Positions 7,176 to 15,949 of a DNA stretch of 64,000 nucleotides are shown in pieces. This stretch comes from Sporosarcina sp. FSL K6-3457 (GTDB taxonomy: Bacteria > Bacillota > Bacilli > Bacillales_A > Planococcaceae). Every line of letters starts with the position of its first letter. The first letter of the stretch is position 1. Both the position numbers and the translations under genes were made by a program. Under the pieces are notes generated by a model. That model had not been told where the DNA came from. It searched no databases and saw only the letters and a program-made list of their open reading frames with translations. The stretch is taken from positions 3,675,501 to 3,739,500 of the forward strand of contig NZ_JBBOWX010000001.1 of the NCBI RefSeq assembly GCF_038007285.1, read 5' to 3'.

Positions 7176-8261
7176 TTAAATATTCCAATCATATCTAATT
7201 CCAGTCACTTCTTTAAAATCAATTCTTCCACAACTTAATAGATCCTCGTCAAAAACGGCTATATTATAACCATTTGTATCCATCGTACTTTGGTATTTCA
7301 CACCCTTTCTACCTTGACTCTTAATAAAGTCAGATATGTACTGTGACGGTAAATAATTCAGTTGGGAGTCGCCTCTTTTTAAAGGAATTAAAATTTCATT
7401 TGCAATATGCGACAAGTACTCCTTATTAATTGCATATTTCTCGTAATCAAAGTCTAGTTCTCCCCCTAGAAAAGGGCTGAATTTATCAATCATCGTTAAA
7501 TCAATCACTTCAATTTTTTCAAGTAGCTCAAACTCTGCAATTGATACGCTATCATGAAGCCCCGTTCTAATTTCCTTAATAGCTATATTTTCGCTACTTG
7601 CTAGATAAAGACAGCTTATTCCATAAGGATTTAACCGCCCATTTGAAGATTTTCCTGGTGGCGGAGAACCCATATCCTTCTTTGAGAAAGGTTGATTGTG
7701 ATCATTAGACAATCTCGCCCTATAAAACTTATGACCTTTTTCATAGGTAGTTGATGCATAGCCAATAATTGCACTGAATATCGCTGCATTAAAAGATTCA
7801 ATATGAAAACGATTTTGATACTTGATTTGATCAGTAAATTGACTCCATGTAGAATTTTTCAGGATTGAAAATTTTTTCTTAAATTCTTCATCATACATCC
7901 TTCTTATACCTACAGCTTCTTCAAATAGATTTTGTGATTTCTCATATTTAGCCTGACAAAGACCTTTGATTAATTTATAAGCTTTAGAGCTATCTACATT
8001 AAATAAATTCCATCTAGCATGTAACTCATCTTTTAATAACGAAAAATCAGCTCTATGCTCTTTTAATTCTTCTGGCATTTCTGATACAGGTGTATAAATC
8101 TCAAGTAAGCCTTCAAGAAGTTCGGTCAATTTATTGTTTTTTTCTGTATCATAAATAGATACATCTGTCTGACTACACACTTCACAATCACCTGTAACCT
8201 CCAACGACTCGATAATTGCAATGAATTCACTGTCTTTAAAACACTTAGCACAGCAAATCAT
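7176..8261 (-). CDS. RES-domain protein with zinc-ribbon-like HEPN/RES N-terminus
   Basis: The 361-residue protein begins with two CxxC-type pairs (C4-x2-C7 and C26-x2-C29), as in the N-terminal domain found on some RES proteins, then a helical middle. The C-terminal half carries the RES signature: YRAR (180-183), PPPG and GRLNPYGISCLYLASS (200-223) and IKEIR (228-232). RES proteins of toxin-antitoxin pairs degrade NAD+; activity here is inferred from the family. The ATG overlaps the stop of the upstream gene by 4 bp (ATGA), so it is translationally coupled. No Xre/MbcA-type antitoxin lies beside it. It is the last gene of a three-gene cassette. Confidence 0.85.
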   Translation of the reverse strand: MICCAKCFKDSEFIAIIESLEVTGDCEVCSQTDVSIYDTEKNNKLTELLEGLLEIYTPVSEMPEELKEHRADFSLLKDELHARWNLFNVDSSKAYKLIKGLCQAKYEKSQNLFEEAVGIRRMYDEEFKKKFSILKNSTWSQFTDQIKYQNRFHIESFNAAIFSAIIGYASTTYEKGHKFYRARLSNDHNQPFSKKDMGSPPPGKSSNGRLNPYGISCLYLASSENIAIKEIRTGLHDSVSIAEFELLEKIEVIDLTMIDKFSPFLGGELDFDYEKYAINKEYLSHIANEILIPLKRGDSQLNYLPSQYISDFIKSQGRKGVKYQSTMDTNGYNIAVFDEDLLSCGRIDFKEVTGIRYDWNI

Positions 8262-9199
8262 AGGTTATTTCTCCAATCGAAATAGTTACTCATTAATTCG
8301 AGGTGATGCATAATGGATAGTTTCTTGACCGTGCCAAGTCCAGGATATGTCCCTTCCGCATGATGCTTCCTAAATTGCTGCAAGGCATATGTTTCAGGGT
8401 CTATCGGGTTACTCTTAAGCCATTCCATTAAATGACTAAGTGCTTCATAGTATTTTTTTGCTGGGTCTCTAATGTCATCATTTGAGTCAGACACAAAGCT
8501 CTTTACTCTCAGTTCTCCATCTTTCCCAAAATAAACAATGTGAATAGCTACCGCATAGGGTGCGAACCCAGCTTCATTGAAGTCTTCACCGACAATTGAG
8601 TAGTCGGAAAAACCTTTGTAATTTTCATCCTCAAAAAACAGATGAGCTTCCGAAAAAAATTCATCTTTACCTTTGTAATCAGAGTTTCTTTGTTCTTTTG
8701 GAAAATAATCTTCAAATAAGATTCGATTAGAACGAATACTTCTTCTAAATATTGAATTATCAGGGATTAAAACATACTTTGGAGCCACCATGTCAAATAA
8801 TGTTTTGTAAATTGATAAACAATCCCGCTCTGTACTTACAACTACTAAATCTTCGAGTTTAGTCCCCTTGCTTGTTAATTCAGCAACCTCAGTTATTGAG
8901 TTAGGATTCATAATATGCGCTTTAATAATAAAATCATTGTTATCTTCCATTAAAGAAACCAAATTATCTGTGGAGTTTATCTCCCCATATTCACTTAAAA
9001 AATTACCAACCTGTGGATTCTTGATGACTACTACTTTTTTCTCAATCTCAACAAATTTCGCCAACGTTGATCGCAGTGTTGAAGTCGGTTTAATAGGTTC
9101 AATAACAGGAATTATATTTTCACCTATTAACCCTTGCTCAACTAACTCCCTCAAAGCAATTAATTCAAATTGTCTACCTCTAAGATAAGGAAAGTACAT
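8258..9199 (-). CDS. sce7725 / beta-protein family protein
   Basis: The 313-residue form starts at the ATG of MYFPYLRGRQFELIALREL, with GGAGG 7 bp upstream; an in-frame start six codons earlier would include that site and is rejected. The N-terminal motif and the following IIPVIEPIKPTSTLRSTL are characteristic of the sce7725 family (related to the phage beta-protein fold). The family has no established activity and is typically encoded next to sce7726 proteins, exactly as here: the preceding gene ends 4 bp upstream and the next gene overlaps its stop. A scaffold or regulator role is only a guess. Confidence 0.8.
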   Translation of the reverse strand: MYFPYLRGRQFELIALRELVEQGLIGENIIPVIEPIKPTSTLRSTLAKFVEIEKKVVVIKNPQVGNFLSEYGEINSTDNLVSLMEDNNDFIIKAHIMNPNSITEVAELTSKGTKLEDLVVVSTERDCLSIYKTLFDMVAPKYVLIPDNSIFRRSIRSNRILFEDYFPKEQRNSDYKGKDEFFSEAHLFFEDENYKGFSDYSIVGEDFNEAGFAPYAVAIHIVYFGKDGELRVKSFVSDSNDDIRDPAKKYYEALSHLMEWLKSNPIDPETYALQQFRKHHAEGTYPGLGTVKKLSIMHHLELMSNYFDWRNNL

Positions 9200-9203
9200 A
9201 TCA

Positions 9204-10049
9204 CTACCTCCAGTCATTTTTTAAAAAACGGCTTAGTTCTTGGTAGTTCTTTTGGATTGATTGTGAAAAATATACTAAAAAGCGTAGCTCATATGGGACA
9301 TGTTCTAAGTAGTTTTGTACATCTAGCTTATTTCTTTTCTTTAGTTCTTGAACAAATAGTTCATGTGCTTTTCGTAGTGGAATCTTATTGAATAGCAAGA
9401 AACACTCGCTATAATAAAAAACAGGCTTGGTTTCAGGTAAATAATCATAATAACCTTCAATAATGGCTTCGAACTCTTCTTTTCGTAAGACCTTAAACAT
9501 AACTTCCTTATCTAATAAAGAATAGTCTTCGGTAGCCTTTTTTCTTTCACTAAATTGATTACGCTTTGTCAAAACCATCAAGCCAACATTCGTTCCAGTT
9601 AACATTTTTTGCACTTTATCTTCATTAGACTCACTAGTGATTACATAGACATTTGTGAACGCCTTATAATAATCGACTAATTGCTGTTCTAACCTTTCAA
9701 GGGAATCCAATTCAGTTTTGATTTCATACACTACTGCTTTTCCATTGATCTTAATAAAATCTGCCTTAGACTTATGAATGGGCACTTCAGTGAGTGCGGT
9801 CGTCGTATTCAAACTATGCTTTCCAATTATATTTTTATTGAAAAGTGTGTTTTTATAAAAATATTCGTTGCGATAGTTTTTTTGCAAGTAATGATAAAGT
9901 TCCTCAATTATTTCTATATTTGTTTCTACATTCGTTTTATCTACATATTGCTTAACACATTCATCGTAAATCGAGTTTGTACCGATATTCAATGCGTTAT
10001 CAAAAGTCACTTGTGAAAAAAAACGATTTAAAATAAAGTTATTATTCAC
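9204..10049 (-). CDS. sce7726 family protein, PD-(D/E)xK nuclease-like
   Basis: The start is taken as GTG 10049 (AAGGTGG 7 bp upstream), giving 281 residues; a frame open to 10106 has no ribosome binding site and overlaps a TATACT. Around residues 88-125 the pattern E..(8)..D-x11-E-x-K (D97, E109, K111; text ADFIKI...VVYEIKTELDSLERL) followed by Q..DYYKAF..VYVI matches the core of sce7726-type PD-(D/E)xK proteins. This predicts Mg-dependent DNA or RNA cleavage. The remaining residues are helical and unassigned. It is the first gene of the cassette with sce7725 and RES. Confidence 0.8.
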   Translation of the reverse strand: MNNNFILNRFFSQVTFDNALNIGTNSIYDECVKQYVDKTNVETNIEIIEELYHYLQKNYRNEYFYKNTLFNKNIIGKHSLNTTTALTEVPIHKSKADFIKINGKAVVYEIKTELDSLERLEQQLVDYYKAFTNVYVITSESNEDKVQKMLTGTNVGLMVLTKRNQFSERKKATEDYSLLDKEVMFKVLRKEEFEAIIEGYYDYLPETKPVFYYSECFLLFNKIPLRKAHELFVQELKKRNKLDVQNYLEHVPYELRFLVYFSQSIQKNYQELSRFLKNDWR

Positions 10050-10177
10050 AATAACCACCTTCTCAAGTTCATTTTTTACATTAAGTATAGCAGATTGGGT
10101 AATCAATTTGTTTGTGATATAGTTGAAATACCAATCATTTTACATCATGAAGGTCTTACCTATTCCCTTGATCATCT

Positions 10178-10220
10178 AAAAAAAAGCCGAATGAGGACTT
10201 CTCACAAGCCTCCTCATTCG
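10178..10220 (-). terminator. Rho-independent terminator, minus strand, orphan
   Basis: On the minus strand CGAATGAGGA and TCCTCATTCG form a perfect 10-bp stem followed by GC and eight T. It lies upstream of the sce7726 gene, yet no minus-strand gene lies to its right before 12 kb. It may end a lost gene, insulate the cassette from read-through, or end a small RNA from about 10221-10330. Confidence 0.75.
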
Positions 10221-10362
10221 ACACCGTTCACGACCTTCCTTGCCTTATTCAGCTTTTTACTACTCCATATTTCTTCTTTTCAGCAGACTTTAATCCCAAA
10301 ATGAAACTTTCGATTACCATGACACGTACTTGTACTACATGAATAAATTGGGAGGGATTATA

Positions 10363-11124
10363 TTGAACACACTAAACTTAATAGTAAAACAGTATACAGC
10401 TGAATTAGGTCCACGTAAGCAACTTGCTGAATCTATGGCAATCAGTAAAAAATCACCTTTTCTTCTATTTTTAATTATAATTGAAGCAGGATTATTTATT
10501 TGGTTCCTCCAGCAATACAAAGTTATTCTATCCATCGTGTTCTTTGTAATCTTTTTATTTACAGTTTTTATAGGATCCTATTGGTTCGCAAAGGCAATCG
10601 AAAAATCATATGGTAATATGCAGAGTTTCGATATAAGTAGAATTAATAAATTTGTGCGGGGCGTGAAAACTACGTCAGATATTTGCCTAAACACCATTAA
10701 CGAAAATATTATTGTTGAAGATTTGGTCAAAGAAAGAATTGAAAGGATTAACAAATTAAATCAAGCCAAAAAAACACGTAATATAGGGTTACTTACAATC
10801 ACTGTTCCCTATTTAATTTCAATCTATCGAGACAATGCAAATAATCTTGAATTCATTGCCCTAAGCATCATGGCAGCTGGCTTTATAATTATACTTTTTT
10901 CTTTTAGGTCTCTTATGAATGAATATAGTACTCTTTCAAAATTAGTACATATTAGTGAGATATTAAAGGAACTTAGATTGTCATTTTACAAATCCGAACG
11001 CAATACTCCATCATCACTTTATCTATATCCCAATGAACACAGCAATCATCTAAAACGAATGGCATTGCTAAATCAAGAAATACAAGTGTTATGGAAAGAG
11101 AAATGCATTAGCAACTTAAAATAA
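10363..11124 (+). CDS. Hypothetical membrane protein
   Basis: The start is taken as TTG 10363, with GGGAGGG 8 bp upstream; an open frame extends back to 10330 without a better site. The 253-residue product has two adjacent transmembrane helices (about 30-50 and 52-75), a basic, helical cytoplasmic loop (VKERIERINKLNQAKKTRN), another pair near 145-190, then a soluble tail. No family was recognised. It lies in the accessory island upstream of the PIN-like gene on the same strand but separated by 180 bp, so co-transcription is uncertain. Confidence 0.65.
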   Translation: MNTLNLIVKQYTAELGPRKQLAESMAISKKSPFLLFLIIIEAGLFIWFLQQYKVILSIVFFVIFLFTVFIGSYWFAKAIEKSYGNMQSFDISRINKFVRGVKTTSDICLNTINENIIVEDLVKERIERINKLNQAKKTRNIGLLTITVPYLISIYRDNANNLEFIALSIMAAGFIIILFSFRSLMNEYSTLSKLVHISEILKELRLSFYKSERNTPSSLYLYPNEHSNHLKRMALLNQEIQVLWKEKCISNLK

Positions 11125-11304
11125 ATACACAAGTATCATTGCAACTACTATTATCTAGCTATGACCGCGTAGCATAACCCGTTCTGTTTGAAGACTCGCG
11201 CATCTAACTGTTACTGTTTATCAACGTGTCAAAATTTTTTTGGCACACTTACAACGGCTCAAACCGTTAATTCACCAATATTTATAGAGGGAGGAGTGTT
11301 CACT

Positions 11305-12075
11305 TTGAAGACTAAAATTTATTTAGACTATAATATCTTTGTGAATTATTTAAAAGGAATTGAAACATACAACAATCTTGACGACTTTAAAAATCACTAT
11401 TCATTTTTCTATGGTCCACCGTATTTAGAAGAAGTGGTCAATATTAATTTGACTCATAAACAGAAGGAAATAGACAGATATATTACGGGTATGAATAAAT
11501 TATTTGAAAAAAATGTGTTTTTACCAGTCTTAGATGGTGATATCATTGCGTATAAAAAAGATGCAAACGAAGTTTATAATAATGTGGTCGGTAATTTAGA
11601 AGCTACCGAATTAGCTGAAAGTATCGAATATCACCAGATGAGTGCTTTTAAAGAGATGCAAAAAGAGTTTTCATTTGATAGTGCAGTGATGAGCAATGAA
11701 CTCCCCAATCAGATTTTCTATCATTCTAAAGTCCAAAGTTATTTGGATTATATCAATATACACGCCATTGACTTTTTAATTTATCGGTTACCGATGGAAA
11801 ATGCATATTTTTATTTGTCGAGTCATCGGAAAACAGAACGATTAATTAGTACATTATTTAATGTGTTAGAGAGCATTGGCTATAGAGGAGAGAAAATGAA
11901 AAAGACAGTATCACGTTTACATGATGTTTCTCATGCGATATATGCAAGCAAAGCCGACATCTTTGTCACAGCCGATGCTCGTTTTGCAGCCAAGTGCGAA
12001 GCTGTATATGATTACGCTGGTGTGCCTACGAAAGTAATATCTTATGAAGAATTTCTACATTTAGATATACGATAA
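11305..12075 (+). CDS. PIN-domain-like ribonuclease
   Basis: TTG 11305 follows GGGAGGAG by 7 bp, giving 256 residues; a longer open frame to 11188 has no start signals. The N-terminus KIYLDYNIFVNYL places an Asp at the first PIN acidic position. The C-terminal HDVSHAIYASKADIFVTADA with a following ISYEEFL is the usual PIN end (D-x-x-H and T-x-D). The central part is longer than in VapC toxins, as in larger stand-alone PIN proteins. It is likely a metal-dependent RNase acting as a toxin, defence effector or RNA-processing enzyme. No VapB-like antitoxin is adjacent. Confidence 0.65.
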   Translation: MKTKIYLDYNIFVNYLKGIETYNNLDDFKNHYSFFYGPPYLEEVVNINLTHKQKEIDRYITGMNKLFEKNVFLPVLDGDIIAYKKDANEVYNNVVGNLEATELAESIEYHQMSAFKEMQKEFSFDSAVMSNELPNQIFYHSKVQSYLDYINIHAIDFLIYRLPMENAYFYLSSHRKTERLISTLFNVLESIGYRGEKMKKTVSRLHDVSHAIYASKADIFVTADARFAAKCEAVYDYAGVPTKVISYEEFLHLDIR

Positions 12076-12357
12076 TAGTAAGTGCCCCCACCCCTCTGCA
12101 GTCGCCGAGTCGCAAGGTTGCATCTCGCTGAATATATGGCCGCAATGCTCAGTATCAGACACATCCTCATAGCCTCCACATGCGCCAAGGATCAATGTTC
12201 CAAGCATTGTTTTCTTATACCTGAATATGTAGTAGTGCACATCATGTAAATCAAATTCTCCTGCAATTTCTATTTTTCTAGGTTGCCGCCCGAGTTCGTG
12301 TTCATCTGCAAGCCAGTCAATCATGGATTGGATTGCTGCTTGTTGTTGAGCTGTCAT
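12061..12357 (-). CDS. Hypothetical protein, ~98 residues
   Basis: ATG 12357 is preceded by AAGGGGAG. The sequence (MTAQQQAAIQSMIDWLADEH, then GRQPRKIEIAGEFDLHDVHY, a hydrophobic GTLILGACGGY, and a C-terminal CDSATAEGW) looks like a real compact alpha/beta protein. I cannot name its family. It converges on, and overlaps by 15 bp, the 3' end of the PIN-like gene on the other strand. Confidence 0.6.
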   Translation of the reverse strand: MTAQQQAAIQSMIDWLADEHELGRQPRKIEIAGEFDLHDVHYYIFRYKKTMLGTLILGACGGYEDVSDTEHCGHIFSEMQPCDSATAEGWGHLLLSYI

Positions 12358-12467
12358 TAATTTCTCCCCTTACTAAAAGTATGATTCTTTAAATTATACT
12401 ACCAATATTTGGAATAAGGAATAATAAACCAAGACAAGTTCCTCAGAAGAATAATTAATAACTTAGC

Positions 12468-12612
12468 TTATGTGGCTTCAACCAAAAATCCAAGCCCGCT
12501 ATCGTCAAGAATCACTTTAACGCCCGGTTGAGGAGTAGAAGGAACCTCCCTCCAATTTCAATAAAGGCCAAAACAAAAAACGGAAATGTTTCTTCAGTGT
12601 CGAGCTTTTCAT
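12468..12612 (-). pseudogene. Possible frameshifted gene remnant
   Basis: An ATG at 12612 with AGGAGGAG upstream opens a 31-codon frame (MKSSTLKKHFRFLFWPLLK). The adjacent +1 frame continues plausibly to a stop at 12468 with VPSTPQPGVKVILDDSGLGF then LVEAT. The good ribosome binding site followed by split coding sense suggests a decayed short gene. Otherwise 12358-12786 is AT-rich and holds no gene that I can see. Confidence 0.35.
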
Positions 12613-12786
12613 GGCCAACTCCTCCTGCATTTATCGATTTCCTTTTATAAATAACAGCTATTTTTCAAGTGTATCGTACCATGAGGTGCTACTTGTTTAT
12701 ATGCGTTGTTTATAATACCAAAGAGTCCAAGTTATAATAATTTCACTTCTGGCAATTTATTGTTAAATAGTTGAAGTTATGTCGGG

Positions 12787-12821
12787 AAAGCCTCACGGAG
12801 AAATCTCTGTGAGGCTTTTTT
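12787..12821 (+). terminator. Strong hairpin with plus-strand T-tract
   Basis: AAAGCCTCACGGAGA pairs with TCTCTGTGAGGCTTT (one mismatch), then more T. It lies just beyond the stop of the leftward HExxH gene. The T-tract favours plus-strand transcripts, but the stem could also end leftward mRNA. Confidence 0.65.
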
Positions 12822-12825
12822 GATT

Positions 12826-14718
12826 TTACCCATTAGAGATAGATATTAAATAATCGATAGTATTAACATCCAACACCTGTCCTATTGATTCATCAAAACT
12901 TTGAACGAGTATTATATTTATATTAGTCTTTAATAATTTAGTTTTCAAAGTGCTCCAGTATACTTTATCTACCCCAACTGCGCGTAATGAGGAATCATCG
13001 AAATTCAATTCTTTCCAATTCTCCGCACATTTCTTATCATGGAAAAACACCATACTATCGTTTCCTAAATGGTCTGGATGAGCATACAGTTGTCCAGTAT
13101 TTGAATTTTTGACAAACTGCATTAATACGTAAAAAGGTTCGCCAACCGTATACAGTGTAGGTAAATTGGCTAAATCAGAATAATAACTACTACGGTTAGG
13201 TCTAATTTGAAGGGTTTGATTAAAGAGATTTGAAACTATTTCTCTTGTTAAGCTTGCTAATGATTCACGATCCTCATTAGCCTCATTTAGCAAGAAATTA
13301 AAAATCCAAAATATGAATTTAAGCATATCTGGTTCTTTTTCAAATACCGAAAGAATACTTAAGTAATTTACTTCTTTGGAAAACGAGGTTTTATCTTCTA
13401 GAAATAGCTCTTTTGTTAGTTTTACCGCCAATTTTCTCAGGGTAGGAAACACAAAAATCACGTTGGGGTTACTACGAGTTCTAAATAATAAAACAGTAAA
13501 AAAGTTATTGTAATCTGCATCGTATAAGTCACCGATGATTAATTCATCTTTCGCAATCAACTTGGAAACTGCCTTTTTAAAATCATTATAGTCATCGAAT
13601 AGTACAACAATCGGAATGGTTATCCCCTCTAGGTAAATTGGCTTCATTTTCTCTAAGTCAAATTCATATATAGGGACACCAATAACATTATATTTTCGTA
13701 AAAAACTATACAAATCAAGTTTATTAATCTCGTGACTAATATAGCCAATCTTTTTATCAATTCTTCCCTGTTTTAAGAGATAATAATTATTCATTTCATC
13801 ATTTAATACATTGCAGTTTTTTATAATAAAAGTACCAAAACTGTCATAACCATTAAAATTATTTACACGTGTTGTTCTTAAATTCTGAAAGTCAAAAAGT
13901 TTAACTTTAGTATCCATATCATCTTGGATTTTAGAAGTAAAGCTTTCAATTTTAGATCTACTTATTTGCCCATCTTCCATAAACATTTTTTCAATTTCCT
14001 TAAATCTTGGAAATTTCAAATCTGTGTATTTTATAATTTTCAGCTCCCGTAGCGCCGAAATTAGCTCATTGAAGTCCAATATTTCATTTTCATTCTCTAA
14101 TTTAAAGTCTGTATTGGATTTAAAAAAACCCAAAGCTTTTTTAAATCTTTGTCTAGGATTACTGCTTGGGATTAGAAAATATTTATTTAATGTTGTTGTA
14201 GATTTCAAAGCATCAATGAATTGTTGATTGAATACTGGTACATTCATGGAGTACATACAAATTTGTTGGATATGAGCCATTTTCTCTTGGTGGCTTAACG
14301 ACTTTTTAGAATTAATTATTTTTAATTCATTAAAATAATTTTGATATTGTAATGGCTTCATTTTATAAAATTTATCTTTTGCTTTTTTACTTATATATTC
14401 CTCTATCCAAAGTAATTCAGAGTTATTAGCAAAGATTTCTTGGACCTCTTGAGTGCGTTTAAAAATTAATTGTTCGATTTTCTTCAAGACGTTGACATGT
14501 TGATAGTCTTTATTATCTTTCGATAAACTCAATTCCAATTCCAATGTCAATAAAATAAAACCTAAATTGGTACTATTATTTAGAAACATATGAGTAGTCT
14601 CATGGATATAGGTATTAAGTTCTGTGTTATATACCAAATTACTTCCCATGGTTAGCATTATGCTACCGCCATCCCTTGTACTGTAACTACCTAATACTTC
14701 ATAATTATTATATTTCAT
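12826..14718 (-). CDS. HExxH metalloprotease-like protein of unknown family
   Basis: The 630-residue protein carries YIHETTHMFL at about residues 37-46. HETTH (39-43) is a zincin HExxH motif, and EVQEIFANN (91-99) could supply the third, Glu, zinc ligand, in the spacing seen in gluzincin-type peptidases. The remaining ~530 residues are acidic and lysine-rich without a recognised domain; there is no signal peptide, so it should be cytoplasmic. It overlaps the upstream gene by 11 bp, which argues for a two-gene unit. The peptidase role is inferred from one motif. Confidence 0.65.
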   Translation of the reverse strand: MKYNNYEVLGSYSTRDGGSIMLTMGSNLVYNTELNTYIHETTHMFLNNSTNLGFILLTLELELSLSKDNKDYQHVNVLKKIEQLIFKRTQEVQEIFANNSELLWIEEYISKKAKDKFYKMKPLQYQNYFNELKIINSKKSLSHQEKMAHIQQICMYSMNVPVFNQQFIDALKSTTTLNKYFLIPSSNPRQRFKKALGFFKSNTDFKLENENEILDFNELISALRELKIIKYTDLKFPRFKEIEKMFMEDGQISRSKIESFTSKIQDDMDTKVKLFDFQNLRTTRVNNFNGYDSFGTFIIKNCNVLNDEMNNYYLLKQGRIDKKIGYISHEINKLDLYSFLRKYNVIGVPIYEFDLEKMKPIYLEGITIPIVVLFDDYNDFKKAVSKLIAKDELIIGDLYDADYNNFFTVLLFRTRSNPNVIFVFPTLRKLAVKLTKELFLEDKTSFSKEVNYLSILSVFEKEPDMLKFIFWIFNFLLNEANEDRESLASLTREIVSNLFNQTLQIRPNRSSYYSDLANLPTLYTVGEPFYVLMQFVKNSNTGQLYAHPDHLGNDSMVFFHDKKCAENWKELNFDDSSLRAVGVDKVYWSTLKTKLLKTNINIILVQSFDESIGQVLDVNTIDYLISISNG

Positions 14719-15304
14719 AATTGTCCTCTAATAAATAAAACCATGTAGAATTTTTGCTTTCATCAGTTAATCTGTTTGCATACTTCAAGATATCAGATAG
14801 ATATATAGTTTGGCGAAAGCTATCTTCAGCTAAGTTCCTATATGCACCTTCAATTTTTTTACTTAGAGTATCCCAGTTGTCCAACTTATATTTCCTAGCA
14901 TTTATTGTGGGATTCTTGGCATTATTATTCCCTAAATATTGTTGAAGTTTTGAAGCTTCAATAAAATAAGTTTTATCCAACCCTTCATACCAATCTTTAA
15001 AACTACCAAAGTTTGGCAAAGCGTAGTATGTATAAATATTGTAGTTGTGTGAGTTTATAGTTTTAAGTTGCTCCTTATTAATCTTCCATGAACATAGATC
15101 TCCATTCATCTCTACTATAGGTCGCTTATATTGAATAAAAAAAGACTTATTCGAAACTTCATATCCATAATCATATCCCGCAGATTTTTCCTCTAACTGA
15201 CTAATACTAAATGGGTATACTTTTTGCTCAAGTACCTCATCAAAGTATTGGATTATATTATAGGTCAAACAAGACTCATAAAACTTCTCTGGCTGAACAG
15301 TCAT
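14708..15304 (-). CDS. Putative PD-(D/E)xK-fold partner protein
   Basis: ATG 15304 (MTVQPEKFYESCLTYNIIQYF) has AAAGGAG 8 bp upstream; 13 codons of open frame before it lack start signals. The stretch SAGYDYGYEV...SFFIQYKRP resembles the D..(E/Q)xK strand of restriction-endonuclease-like folds, with Q in place of the usual acidic residue, followed by a helix with W and Q (WKINKEQLKTI). YYALPNFGSF follows. The 198-residue protein immediately precedes and overlaps the HExxH gene. Whether it is an active nuclease or a DNA/RNA-binding relative cannot be decided from sequence alone. Confidence 0.6.
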   Translation of the reverse strand: MTVQPEKFYESCLTYNIIQYFDEVLEQKVYPFSISQLEEKSAGYDYGYEVSNKSFFIQYKRPIVEMNGDLCSWKINKEQLKTINSHNYNIYTYYALPNFGSFKDWYEGLDKTYFIEASKLQQYLGNNNAKNPTINARKYKLDNWDTLSKKIEGAYRNLAEDSFRQTIYLSDILKYANRLTDESKNSTWFYLLEDNYEI

Positions 15305-15393
15305 TCTAATTTCTCCTTTACGAGTTAATTTCATAATCCCCAATCCATAGACATCATGACCTTCTATATTTAAAAAATAGAATCGACTTCAAC

Positions 15394-15909
15394 TTAAGGC
15401 TCATACGTATGCCCATATTCCTTTTTAATCTTTTTCGCAAGCTGTTCAAAACCTTCAGCATAGTACTTGTTTTTCTTTTGCCTCTCGCTGATATGCGGTT
15501 CTAGCAAGCTAAATAATTTAACAACAGCTACCCCAGAGGAACCTTCGAATATCCAGATAGGTAGGTAACCTTTAGAAACCATCATTCCCCAAAAGTGATA
15601 AAAGCCACAAATTTCAGACGCTGCTTGCTCTACTAATTCTGTATCCTCAATTTCCAGACCATAAACTTTTTTCCTATTTTCAATCATCTCTTTCGTATCA
15701 CCTTGTTGGTAATACTCTCGAATTGCCCCAAAGCTAGCCTGTTTCAATGATGACAGGCCTAAAATTATACCTGTCGCCCCCGTTGCAAGAGCCGATACAG
15801 CAACCGCTATCTCTAGTTTACTACCGGCCAATCCATCTATGAAAATAAGAAGTATCCCAAAAATCACACTGATTGATATAACCGCAAAGGTTGCAATTTG
15901 TCTAGTCAC
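15394..15909 (-). CDS. Hypothetical two-helix membrane protein
   Basis: GTG 15909 follows GAGGGGG. The 171-residue protein starts with two transmembrane helices (about 7-24 and 33-53) and then a soluble domain (VYGLEIEDTELVEQAASEIC, then FYHFWGMM and YAEGFEQLAKKIKKEYG). This layout resembles DUF4760-like membrane proteins, but the assignment is tentative. It closes the accessory island before the polymer locus, on the same strand. Confidence 0.65.
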   Translation of the reverse strand: MTRQIATFAVISISVIFGILLIFIDGLAGSKLEIAVAVSALATGATGIILGLSSLKQASFGAIREYYQQGDTKEMIENRKKVYGLEIEDTELVEQAASEICGFYHFWGMMVSKGYLPIWIFEGSSGVAVVKLFSLLEPHISERQKKNKYYAEGFEQLAKKIKKEYGHTYEP

Positions 15910-15949
15910 CGTATATCCCCCTCGTTAATCGAGATATCTGACAATCCCC

